Notes under the pieces: model-generated
The model's database searches: none
What the model was told of the DNA's origin: nothing
Seen by the model: only the letters and a program-made list of their open reading frames with translations
Assembly (NCBI GenBank): GCA_027422505.1
Contig: JAPQWV010000300.1
Coordinates: forward strand, 496,001 to 560,000
Reading direction: 5' to 3'
From: Craterostigma plantagineum
Taxonomy: Eukaryota; Streptophyta; Magnoliopsida; Lamiales; Linderniaceae
DNA: 64,000 nucleotides
Position numbers and translations under genes: made by a program
In this document: positions 14,610 to 25,236 of the stretch, one piece after another
Position numbering within the stretch: the stretch's first letter is position 1
Layout of the letters: each line of letters opens with the position of its first letter

Positions 14610-15536
14610 CGGCCTGGCCCATTGATAATTGGGCTCGGCCAATTGGTATTGAGTAGTAAAATCATCGATTTATCTGTTGTAAACCCTATCGAGCGAGGAA
14701 AAAAATGGAAGCAAAATCCTCGTCTCCTCCTTCGAGCTCCGTCGACCAGCAAGTGGTAATTGATTTATGTATGAAACTAATTGCCTTTCGCCATTAGTAA
14801 CATTCAAAGTTCGCCAAAAGTTTCCTCCTTTTTGCTGTTTTCTTACTAGTTTCCGGGCAGCGACGGAATCAGAAGTTGTGACTTATGCGGTCAAAAAATG
14901 TTTAAACAAAATAATACGAAAGATTTGGTACTTAAAATTGTGAAGATTTCTTATATACGTTTTACATAATATGTTTATTATATACCTGATAATAAATTGC
15001 GTATCGTATTTAATGAAGAAATAATAAATCAGATCAAAGTATACATTGAAATCATATGAAACATCTAGTTCCTCGTATAATCATTAAAATGTTTGTTCTA
15101 TACATTTTAGCATATATATTACATATTGTTATCAATGACAAAATGATACATTGTAACTTAGGAATCGAAAAATAAATTTTAAAAACAATAATAAGCAGCA
15201 TCTAGTCCGTTATCTAATCTTCCAAATGTCTTATATACGTTTTGCGTATATGTTTAGTACACATAAAAATTAATTCCATATTGCAATCAATATAATATTA
15301 TAAGTTATAACTTTGTAAACAAAATAATAAAAACCATAAGCTCTTTGTAAATCTTAATGTCTTATTACATAAACAAGAAGAAATAGCATATTATAACTTT
15401 GACATAGTCGGAAATTATAACTTAAAGGAGTTGAAAAATTGCTTTTAAAATGACGTTTTCATAACATGTTTAGTTTATATATGAAAATAAATTTTATAAT
15501 GTAATGGAACATATTTTGGTTAAATAAAAGTAAAAT
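14610..15536 (+). repeat. Right arm of large inverted repeat
   Basis: Mirror of the left arm. It carries promoter-like GGGCTCGGCC motifs, an RRP40-like exon 1 on the plus strand (14705-14755), its intron, eight bases of exon 2 (14850-14857), then AT-rich sequence starting CAGCGACGG. The arm stops exactly where a duplicated peroxidase promoter segment begins (15537). Confidence 0.85.
14705..14857 (+). pseudogene. RRP40-like exon 1 and start of exon 2, right palindrome copy
   Basis: Exon 1 (14705-14755) encodes MEAKSSSPPSSSVDQQV and ends at a GTAATT donor. An intron of about 94 bp ends in CTAG at 14849. The next bases, TTTCCGGG, encode Phe-Pro-Gly in phase and equal the corresponding bases of the RRP40 gene (FPGDVV). 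Homology then stops at CAGCGACGG. Only the promoter and first tens of bases of the gene survive, diverging head-to-head from the left copy. Confidence 0.6.
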
Positions 15537-15566
15537 AGGCGCAATATACGTTGTCATTGATGCATG
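15537..15566. other. Duplicated peroxidase upstream segment, part 1
   Basis: About 30 bp nearly identical to 10609-10640 upstream of the peroxidase pseudogene. The duplicate resumes at 22298, so it is split by about 6.7 kb of inserted DNA. Confidence 0.7.
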
Positions 15567-16464
15567 TGCAGTGGCGGCTTGGGAATTTTTGAAATTTTTA
15601 CTACTTTAGGTAGTATATTGTATTATACGAATGTATTTAAGAAGTTAAACTAATGATAACGTAATAGTAAGTGGCGTAGTGGTCAATACCTGTGTGGTAG
15701 GTTGATCGGTTATGGTTTTACGTGGGTTCTAATCCGCTGGAACTTATTTATTAATCTTGTTTGAGTATTTATTTATGTTGACTGTTGTTAACTAACACAT
15801 CGACTAATAAATCATTTAATCATTATTGTTTAACTAATCAATCATAAGTCTATTTAATGATTTTAATTACTTTTAACTTTTTACATATTTTAACTAATAA
15901 TCAATCAACAATTTTAAAATATCATACAAGTAATTGTTTTAATTAATGTTAATTCTATACAGTTTTAACTAATACACCATTTTAATAATTCTTGTAATTT
16001 TAAAATATCATACAAGTAATTGTTTAATTAATGTTAATTCAATACAGTTTTAACTAATACACCATTTAACAATTCTTTTAACTAATAAATCATAACGATC
16101 TTAACTATTTTAGTCTAAAATTTTTAACTAAGAAATCAAATGACAATTTAAGTCATTTCAACTAGTATATCATACAATCAATGTCTGGTTTCCCATAATA
16201 ATACATTAGCTATTAAGTCTTATTTGATATTTATTTAATTTTCCTTTTTACATTTTTAATTATTTTCATTATCCATTTAAAATTTCGTACTCTATTTTCT
16301 TTATAGTATATTAATATTAAATAATACAAACGTAAAGAAAGCTTCGATATCACGTCACCGTCGCAATATTAGTATCGTGATATGTTGTGGCTGTTCGATC
16401 TCCATTAAGATTACGATTGATTTATTTATTTTATATTGATAATTGTTGTGTAAGTATTTGTTTT
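15567..16464. other. Non-genic AT-rich segment with possible transposon terminus
   Basis: Starts CAGTGGCGGCTTGGG, similar to termini seen on many plant DNA transposons; a related terminus in the opposite sense ends near 23692. It includes a tRNA-like box A/box B pair (about 15671-15741) and an AT-rich tandem repeat. No gene is seen. Confidence 0.4.
15912..16073. repeat. Tandem repeat, two units of about 87 bp
   Basis: The segment beginning TTTTAAAATATCATACAAGT and running through AACTAATACACCATTT occurs twice with minor changes (about 15912-15985 and 15999-16073). It lies within a longer stretch of diverged TTTTAACTAATA motifs. Confidence 0.75.
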
Positions 16465-18814
16465 TGCCTGAGATTGAGCATATTTTCATTCTCTAATTCC
16501 AATAGCCCCCCGCAAGATGGATGATAGAAATTTCTAACACCCATCTTGAGTAAAGCTTGCTGTAAGAGAGGGCCGGTGAGAGGCTTTGTGAGGACATCTG
16601 CGACTTGATTCTCGGACCGAACTGGTAAGAGACGAATGGTGCCTTGAAGGACATGATGCCGAATGAAGTGGCAGTCGATTTCGATGTGTTTGGACCGTTC
16701 GTGGAACTTGGGATTGGAAGCTAGGCGAAGGGCAGACAGATTATCACAGTAGATAGCAGGGGTTGGGGAGAAGGCACCTGTAATTCATGCAAGAGCTGTT
16801 TGATCCAGAGAAGTTCACTGACGGCAGATCCTAAGGCACGGTATTCTGCTTCCGTGGAGGAACGTGACACTGTGGGCTGTTTCTTGGCCTTCCAACTGAT
16901 TAGTGAGTCCCCGAGAAAAGTACAGTACCCCGTCACAGATTTTCTGGAGTCTTGACAGTTTGCCCAATCGGCGTCTGAAAACGCCTTAACCTGCAAATTG
17001 GGAAAGGAACTCACAAAGGCACCTTGCCCAGGGGAGCCCTTGAGGTACCTGAGAAGATGATGCGCAGCTGTGAGATGGCTAGTCCGGGGAGCACCAATGT
17101 ACTGGCTCAACTTGTGGACGGTGAAGGTGATGTCCGGCCTGGTGAATGTCAGATATAGGAGGCGGCCAATCAACCTTCTGTACTGGAAGGGTTCGGGGAG
17201 TAATTCCCCATCTGTGGCAGAGAGTTTGGTGCTGGGGTTCATGGGAGTGGACAGGGGCTTGCAGCCTATGTAACCAGTATCTTCCAAGAGCTGTATTGTA
17301 TACTGGTTTTGAGAGATATAGATCCCTTCAGGGCTCCTTGCTACCTCGACACCAAGAAAGAATCGCAGGTCCCCGAGATCTTTTATTTTGAAGCAGCTGC
17401 TAAGGAAGTCTTTGGCCTTGGTGATTTCGTCAAGGGTGGGACCTGCAATGATAATATCGTCTACATACACAAGTAAAATAAGCAGTTTGTCACCTCTGCC
17501 CTTAACAAACAACGTATGGTCGGATTGGGTCTGTGAAAATCCAAATTGTCCCACTACTTCGGTGAACCTTTTATTCCATTGTCAAGAAGATTGTTTCAGC
17601 CCATAGATTGCCTTCTGAAGCCTACAGACCATCCTGCCTTGACCTGTTCTTGAGTGATTGGTGTAGAATCCTTGCGGTAGATCCAGAAATACCTCCTCGG
17701 TGAGCTCACCATTGAGGAAGGCATTGTCAACATCAAGCTGTACTAAATGCCACCGGAGTTTAGCTGCAAGTGATAGAATAACTTTGATGGTACGACTTTG
17801 CAACTGGGGCAAATGTCTCCAAGTAGTCCACCCCTTCCAACTGGTGATAGCCTTTAGCTACTAGGCGGGCCTTATGCTTCTCTATTTGTCCATTAGAGTT
17901 GAATTTAAGCTTATATACCCACTTACAGCCTATGGGTTTCTTTTCTGGTGGGAGAGGTACTAGGCTCCAGGTGTTGTTATCTACCAGGGCTGTGAATTCT
18001 GCAAGCATGGCTTTCTCCATTCTGGTAGTGTTGAAGCCTCTGAAAAGCTCTTTGGTTCTTTTGCCATGGAGACTGTGCATATCAGTGCCTGGTGGTTAGT
18101 GGAAAAATTCTGATAAGTGTGTACTTTAGATAAAGGATACAGCTCTTTTCGAGTAGTGATGCTGCTGCAATGGTAATCCTTCAGATATGCAGGCTTTTTC
18201 TGCTCCCTGGTTGGCCTTCTTTGTGTGATGGGCCCCTGCTGTGGATCAAGGGCAGTAGTGATCTCTTGCTCGTGCACTTGAGGGGACAGAGCAGTTTGGT
18301 CTTGTTCTGTGGGCTGAGATTGCATCTGGATGGGGAAATCAATGCCTGCTTGATCTGGAGCCTGGAGCTCATCAGTTGAATTCTCAAATGATCCTGGGAC
18401 TTCCTCAATATGAAAGGTGTCAGTGCAGGACCTTGGCAGCACAGATGTCGGGAATGGATCTTCCTGTGCTGAGACATCCTTTGCTTGCCTGAAGGGAAAG
18501 ACTGCTTCATTAAACCTTACATCCCTGGAGATAAACACCTCTCTTGTGCTTAAATCCATTAGCTTGTAGCCCTTCATTCCAGTGGGATATCCCATAAAGA
18601 TGCACTCCCTTGCTCTGGGGTCGAATTTCCCTCTACCAGCTGCTAAAGTTGAACTGTAACAAAGAGATCCAAAACTTCGAAGAGAGTTATAGTTAACAGA
18701 TTTGTTATACAGCAACTCATAAGGGGTTTTATAATTCAGTACTACTGAAGGCGTCCTGTTAACCAGATAAGTGGCAGTAATAATGCATTCAGACCAAAAT
18801 TCAATAGGGATAGC

Positions 18815-19255
18815 TGTGACGCCCGGGGCCGACGAGGGCGGGGAGTGATCGCCGGTGCCAAAGAGATGCACGGACAAGGAGCGGCTCCTGGCAGGCTTCT
18901 AGGCGAAGGGGTACATGAACGAACCGATCCGACACCCGAATGAGAGGGGATCCTGAGACTGACAATGTATGGGCGTGTCAGGCTAAGAATCGTATAAAAG
19001 AATTGATAGTACTACTCATATTACCAAGGTCGACCTACCTTTTCGGGAGTCCATCCGAAAGAACTTCGAAGTTAAGCGTGCTTGACTTGAAGCAATCTTA
19101 GGATGGGTGCGTGTGAGCGAGGACGAAGCACGCTGAAAGGTTAAGTGGTGGTACAGTGGGGCCAGACTATCAGTCGGAGTGTGGTGGGCCCAACCCCACA
19201 AGTCCCGGTAGGGACAGATGCTACAGTGACACCCGGTATGGGACGGGTTGTTACA
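18815..19255 (+). repeat. 5' LTR of Cassandra TRIM (26-bp deletion)
   Basis: 441 bp. It lacks 26 bp present in the 3' LTR immediately after AGGATGGGTG; the missing block is bordered by repeated GGGTG, suggesting slippage or microhomology-mediated loss. The loss removes the end of the 5S-like internal control region. Confidence 0.9.
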
Positions 19256-19327
19256 GGTGGTATCAGAGCACAACCTCTCGCAGTACGGTGCTGGTTCGGG
19301 GACGAACCAGGCGGAAGCTGGTGGGCA

Positions 19328-19794
19328 TGTGACGCCCGGGGCCGACGAGGGCGGGGAGTGATCGCCGGTGCCAAAGAGATGCACGGACAAGGAGCGGCTC
19401 CTGGCAGGCCTCTAGGCGAAGGGGTACATGAACGAACCGATCCGACACCCGAATGAGAGGGGATCCTGAGACTGACAATGTATGGGCGTGTCAGGCTAAG
19501 AATCGTATAAAAGAATTGATAGTACTACTCATATTACCAAGGTCGACCTACCTTTTCGGGAGTCCATCCGAAAGAACTTCGAAGTTAAGCGTGCTTGACT
19601 TGAAGCAATCTTAGGATGGGTGACCCCCTGGGAAGTTTGCCCAGGGTGCGTGTGAGCGAGGACGAAGCACGCTGAAAGGTTAAGTGGTGGTACAGTGGGG
19701 CCAGACTATCAGTCGGAGTGTGGTGGGCCCAACCCCACAAGTCCCGGTAGGGACAGATGCTACAGTGACACCCGGTATGGGACGGGTTGTTACA
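19328..19794 (+). repeat. 3' LTR of Cassandra TRIM
   Basis: 467 bp, with the fuller 5S-like domain. Otherwise it is nearly the same as the 5' LTR by eye. Confidence 0.9.
19535..19645 (+). other. 5S rRNA-like domain in Cassandra LTR
   Basis: Contains the box A-like AAGTTAAGCGTG, the intermediate-element-like AGGATGG and box C-like GGGTGACC followed by CCTGGGAAGT, in the order and spacing of plant 5S genes. In this family the domain is thought to act as a pol III promoter; it is not a functional 5S gene. Confidence 0.85.
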
Positions 19795-21973
19795 ATAGCC
19801 GACTGGAAAAACAGGGCTCGGGCCACATTTAAGAGGTGTTGATGCTTCCTCTCTACAATGGAATTTTGCTGGGGGGTCTGAACGCATGACCAGTGGTGCA
19901 TAACTCCCTTTGTTCTGAGCAAATTATCAAGCTTGAGTTTTTGTGCATTGTCAGTCCTCACTGTCTTTATCTTGGAATTGAACTGAGTTTCTATCATATT
20001 AAAGAAGAAGGTAATAACAGAAGGTACTTCTGATTTGTTCCTAAGCATGAAGACCCAAGTAAATCGTGTGTGATCATCAACTATGGTGAGAAAGTATCTA
20101 TGTCCTAGGTATGATGGCATATAAAACGGACCCCAAACATCGCAATGTATCAAGTCAAAGGGAGAACACACGGTTTTATTATCATTTGGAAAAGGGAGTC
20201 TCTTTTGCTTAGCAAGAGGGCAGATTTTACAGCAAGGATCTATTCTGTCCTCGAAGCTGTTCAAAGAAGACTTTAATACATCCAGAATTTTACTAGAGGG
20301 GTGTCCTAGTCTGTGATGCCAAAGCTCAACAGACAGTTTATTTAGGAAAGCAGGTGCTTGACAGGAAGTGTTACTGCTTGGTTCAGCTTGGATGAAGTAG
20401 AGACCCTCAGCCTGGCTACCCCTGCCAATCACTCGTTGGGAAGCATCCTGAATCATGAAACTGTTAGTTCCAAAGCAAAAGGTGCAGTTCCTTTCCTTGG
20501 CTAAGAAGCTCACAGACAATAGGTTAAAATGAAATTGTGGAATATAAAGAACTTCAGTTAAGGTGATGTATTGGTTAATCCTGACTGGTCCTGCCTTATT
20601 AGATTTGATGACAGCATTGTTTGGCAATACCACATTGGATTCTTCTATTTCATACAAGTCATGTAAGAAAGCTAGGTTCCCACAGACATGTTTAGAAGCT
20701 CCAGAATCCAACAGCCATATTCCTCTACTATCTAAATTTGGCAGATCAAAGGAAAGACACTTACCTGAGAACCTACTTGCCTGCCCAGCAGACAGCCCAT
20801 TATCTGATGGTGACTTGATGGTATGTTGGCTTAACAGATTCTTCAAGTTCTGTAGCTGGGAGGAGGTGAGCTGCACCTGAACCAAAGGATCATCTGTGAG
20901 GCCATGTCTGATGAATTCTTGACCTGTCTCTGAGGCAGCCTTCTCTGTTGGCCTTTCAACCCCGAGATGATTCACCCTTGCCCCTTTGAATCTTGATCCT
21001 TGCCTAAATCCAGGTGGAAAACCCTGGATTTGATAGCAAGTGTCCACTGTGTGTCCTCTTTTTCCACAGTGTGTGCAGAGTGGCCTTGCCGAGTCCTTTC
21101 TTGGATGGAACATGGATTTCTTGGCCTGTTCTGGGTTGCCACTGCCCATCATCATTGCCATACTATTCAGTTGGTCCTCACCAGTCTTTCCTATGCAAGT
21201 GATCATAGATCTCTGCCTTTCCTCTTGGACTAAGAGGCTGAACACTTTGTTCATGGTTGGTAATGGATCCATGAGGAGTATTTACCCCCTAACCTGCGAA
21301 TAAGAGTCATTTAGTCCCATTAAAAAGGTGAGCACGTACTCCTCGTTTAGGTAATCTTTCATGGCTTTAACCCCCCCACAAGTGCATGGACAAGCCGGTT
21401 GGTAATTGATCAGCTCTTCCCAGAGAGTCTTTAATCGGGTGAAGTAGACGCCTATGCTATTGGTTCCTTGCTCAAGGTTGATCAGCTCCTTTTTAAGCTG
21501 GAAAACTCTCGGCTTATTGGATTGGCCGAACCGTTCTTCAAGATCATCCCACACTTCCTTGGCCGTAGAGTTGTATAGGATGCTAGCAGAGATTTCTTTG
21601 GAGACTGAATTGAGGATCCACGAGATCACGATATTATTGTTTCTTTTCCAAGCTGTAAGCTTATTCTGATCCGTTCCTCCCTGAGATTGAAGCTCGCCGG
21701 TTACAAAACCTTCTTTGTTCCTACCAGTAAGAGCTATCATCATGGCGCGGCTCCAAGTGGTGTAGTTGTCACCGGTCAGCTGTTCATGAACGAGTAACTG
21801 GCCTGAGGTGTCTCCATTACTCAGAAAATAAGGGTCATTGATCTGACTTGAACCCATTGCATTCGTCGCCGTTGAAGATTGAGTTTCTGCCATCTGATCG
21901 GCTGGATTTCAATGGGCGATTTAGGGTTCTTGAATCTTGAATGACGCAGCTTAAGAAGACCGCTCTGATACCA

Positions 21974-22296
21974 TGTGAAAAATTGAATCTTGATTGTGTG
22001 GGAGATTGATGTAAATAATTCAGTGATTTTCGATTAATCAACAAAAGGGGTACAAAGCGTTTATATATAAGAGAGAAATAAGAAAGTGACCCTTAACTCT
22101 ATTAACTGACTTTCTACTAAAGACGCTATTCTTACTTAAAGAATTGCTAAAAGAACGTAAAACCATTTAAAAGAAGGAATGCGATTTAAATAGGAATTAT
22201 CGCGCGAATCTTTCTTCTGAAGCCAAGCTGCACTGTTCCATTACTTGGTCATATTTGCCTGAGATTGAGCAGATTTTTCATTCTCTAATTCCAATA
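21974..22296 (-). repeat. 5' LTR of decayed copia
   Basis: 323 bp, from TGTGAAAAATTG to TCCAATA on the plus strand. The inner end is set by the adjacent primer-binding site and the outer end by agreement with the 40-bp remnant at 16465-16504. Confidence 0.8.
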
Positions 22297-25236
22297 AGGA
22301 GTTTATAGCAATGAATGTTACTACATAGAATACGCGATGCGTATGCGGGTGGTGATATATATGTGCATATTGATCACGAAATTATTACATGGAATGAAGA
22401 CATGCTTTGACTTGTCTGCTCAATTATATAATTACTGCTAAGTTTGAAGTTTATTATTCTAAAATTGATTAAGATAACTAGGACGCGTTGCCCTAATATA
22501 ATACTCTATCATGGATTTGTTGAATAATGTTGTTGACTATTTTTTTCCATCATGTAAAATGTCGGCGATTATAGCATAATGTATGTATCTATGCACACGT
22601 CTACTTGCAGCTTACAATGGTTGGCGAAGTATTGGGTATATGATGTGAAATACAAGAGGAAAAATTATAAATTTGGATTAGCGAATTTGTTGACTTTGAA
22701 TCATTCTATTTGATAATTATGCAAACTATATCAACAACTTCATGTCTGTCACATTCTATTGTTTTTAAGACAAATAAGTATGGAATCTTACATCATCGGT
22801 TCCGGTGTTTCAATTTAGTGACAAGTTGTTTTTAACTCGACTAGACAACTCGGATTTATTTTTTACTTTCCGAAAAAAAAAATGATCGAAAGACCCAAAA
22901 TTGACATGGGATAGGAACATATTTTAGAAATTACCAAATACAGTAATATAAAATATTATATTGACTAAAATTTATACTTTTTCATACAAGGAAATATCAA
23001 ATGAACTCATATGAAATTGATGTAGTAATTGTCTCTGTTTTCTAACGGATTTTATTTATTAATAAACATATTAGAAAATTATACATAGCTTTACTCGGTG
23101 ACAATTAAGGCCATCGTAACCAAAATTGTTACCTAAATAATGCGCGACATCATATTGCAAGTTTGCTTAAAATGTAGCAGGTGGTAGATAACTTATTGTC
23201 TGGAAAAAAAACGAAGATAAATGTTAGAGAGTGCATTTGCCAACATCATATTGCATTTATATTTTATTACATCTACACTTAAATACCCAATTATATAAAA
23301 AAATTCATTTTAAGTCCCTTGAAACTTCTATATGTAAATACCTGGTAGAATAAAGTTTCTAATAAATGTACCTATTTGATTGTGAGTACCATTTTACCAT
23401 CATTCACGTATCTTTCTATATGTTGATTACTAACCAACCATATCACATGTTTGTATGTATCATATTTTATACGATATCTCTGTAAGCAAGGTGTACGAGC
23501 TAAGAAAGATTCATCAGTGGATCCAATTATATATATAGAATTTTATCTCCCACATAACAATAATATTTCAGTGTCGTTACATTTCTTTCAATTATTTTGA
23601 TGATATAATTTTTTATTGAGAAATTAATAAAGAGAAAAAAAATCCAGTGGGGTCCGGGCACCCCAATGGACCAAGTGTGGCTCCGCCAGTGGGTGTACTT
23701 TTTTCAATGTATTCTGTATCACAATACCTTTCTCAATTGTACCTAAATTGATTACTCTGTATTACCTAATATTGTTATATGATATATATTCGCCAAGAGG
23801 ATACCTATGTGTAAAAAATGATTATATAGGCACCTACATATAAAATATTTCTGACAAGGGATTGATCTGATATTTCTTTATACATATAGGTATTTAAGTG
23901 TAAATTTCCCATATATTTATATATAAAAAAACACTTGGCAATGATTGTAGACAATTTTAGGTACTTCATTATCGGAATGAATGTATTCATTTATTGGAGT
24001 GAAGATGACCCGACTCAACTCAACTAAAGCTCCACTCACCATATGAGAAGTTGTGGAAAATCAAACCAAGATCTCATGGCAATCGAGTTCTAATTTGCGT
24101 GATAATCGAGCTCGAGCTTGAAGGCTCGAAATCCAGAAATGACAGTTCGATGCAAACCGAACATTGGACGTCGAGCATTGGATCTAAGGGTATATTAATA
24201 ATTGCATGAAGATTCACAAAAAATTAGTGAAGATTAACAAAAAGTAATTGCATCAAGATTCACAAAAAATTAGTGAAGATTAACAAAATATAGTGAGTGC
24301 CAAGGGTATAGTTAATAATTTATGGGCTAAATAAATTTATGAAGATTCTTATAATATTTTTATCTATTTTATATTTTTTAAAGATAATATAGTATATGTA
24401 GGGGTGTGTGTGTGTGTGTCTATATATATATAATATTAAAAATTTTAGTATTTCGGTATAATCGGTATACCTAATTTTTAAATTTTTCATACCATTACCT
24501 TACCGAAAATTTTTGATATTTTCGCTACATTACGATACGATAAGGGCGGTATATCGGTATTTCGGTATATTTCCACAGCACTAATTATTAGTTGCGTCTT
24601 TTATCTCTTTTATCAATTATCAAAACTATAAAATATTATCTTAGTCTAAATTAGAATTAGGAATATTATCTTAGAATTAATCGAGCTATCCTCGTGGATC
24701 GATACTCGAATTTCGTCCGTCTTACTACTTGCACGACATAGTATACTTGCTAATATTTGAGAGTGTCAAGTTTTTGATTAGATAAATCTGATGGCATGAA
24801 GACGTAGGAATAATTCGTGCTCGAGCATGTGTCTTGATCACGCCGGCAAGTGTTTTTCAATAATTATTAATTGACAAAATTATGATTGACTAATTGATAC
24901 ACCAAATCACGACAGTTTTTAAAAGGCTCCGACAATTAATGTAAGAGTATAGATATATATAACACAGAAAAGCTCACAATGTTTCATAAATATTGGAAAA
25001 GAAAAAACCACCATCACAAGATTTAACATCTATGTAGCACGTTTACCTTTCTGCAATAAAAAGTAGCATATAGATGGAATGAGCCTCTGACTCTGATAAA
25101 CCACAAGATTAAATAGTTAATAGTTTATCAAAAGATCATTTCATTACATATTCCTACAGCTTCATCTTGCTACAAACCAACAGTCAGAAAATAGCATTAT
25201 ACATATGATGCAATAAAATCTATATAAATCTCATAT
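22297..25236. other. Intergenic AT-rich DNA between copia and BSH
   Basis: 22297-22375 repeats 10692-10760 (peroxidase upstream region, part 2 of the split duplicate). The rest is AT-rich with no gene recognised. A transposon-terminus-like GTGTGGCTCCGCCAGTG lies near 23676-23692. At 24197-24291 a unit of about 49 bp (CATGAAGATTCACAAAAAA...) is tandemly duplicated. The last 200 bp are the BSH 3' region. Confidence 0.5.
24399..24583. mobile_element. Possible small hAT-like MITE
   Basis: Begins TAGGGGTGTG and ends CACAGCACTA (imperfect inverted termini), with CGGTAT-rich subterminal sequence like the element at 28477. No convincing 8-bp target duplication, so tentative. Confidence 0.35.

Larger units (their letters stand above)
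18815..19794 (+). mobile_element. Cassandra-type TRIM element
   Basis: Two LTRs (18815-19255 and 19328-19794), both starting TGTGACGCCC and ending GTTGTTACA, flank only 72 bp. That interior contains a Met-tRNA primer-binding site (TGGTATCAGAGC, 19258-19269) and a purine-rich stretch before the 3' LTR. An exact 5-bp target duplication ATAGC (18810-18814 and 19795-19799) bounds it. Each LTR includes sequence closely resembling plant 5S rRNA (GAAGTTAAGCGTGCTTG ... AGGATGGGTGACC), the defining feature of Cassandra elements. No coding capacity. It inserted into the older minus-strand copia. Confidence 0.95.
16510..21893 (-). pseudogene. Copia gag-pol, disrupted
   Basis: Gag begins at 21893 (DPYFLSNGD, WSRAMMIAL, WILNSVSKEIS). 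A TAA at 21282-21284 replaces what is CAA in the copia at 48761. Downstream in the same frame: CCHC zinc knuckle CTHCGKRGHTVDTC, protease LLDSGAS, pre-integrase WHHRLGHPS, integrase HCDVWGPF ... VERKHQHLL, then the TRIM insertion. After it come integrase (FWSECI), [11 protein letters not shown] (frameshift near 18060), QLDVDNAFLNGEL (frameshift near 17800), a TGA near 17582, YVDDIIIAG, and RNase H (AFSDADWA, SRSSTEAEYRA). There is a last shift near 16770 before the C-terminal [20 protein letters not shown]. At least five lesions plus the insertion make it inactive. Confidence 0.9.
16465..22296 (-). mobile_element. Ty1-copia retrotransposon, decayed, with truncated 3' LTR
   Basis: A full 5' LTR lies at 21974-22296. 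A primer-binding site (complement of 21962-21973, TGGTATCAGAGC) abuts it. Gag-pol runs on the minus strand to about 16510, followed by a G-rich polypurine tract. Only the first 40 bp of the 3' LTR remain (16465-16504, matching the last 40 bp of 21974-22296), after which unrelated sequence starts. No target duplication can therefore be checked. A Cassandra TRIM is nested in the integrase. The gag start resembles those of the copias at 48761 and 57205, so all three belong to related families. Confidence 0.92.

Noticed and set aside
19039..19110. Functional 5S rRNA gene
   Set aside because: The sequence is embedded in LTRs with TG...CA ends and target duplications, and departs from 5S beyond the internal control region.
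19145..19456. Open frames in the Cassandra region
   Set aside because: GC-rich LTR sequence with no protein homology; TRIM elements are non-coding.
15567..23692. One 8-kb DNA transposon bounded by CAGTGGCGG and CCGCCAGTG
   Set aside because: The termini are only partly similar, no target duplication exists, and the interior is explained by other elements.
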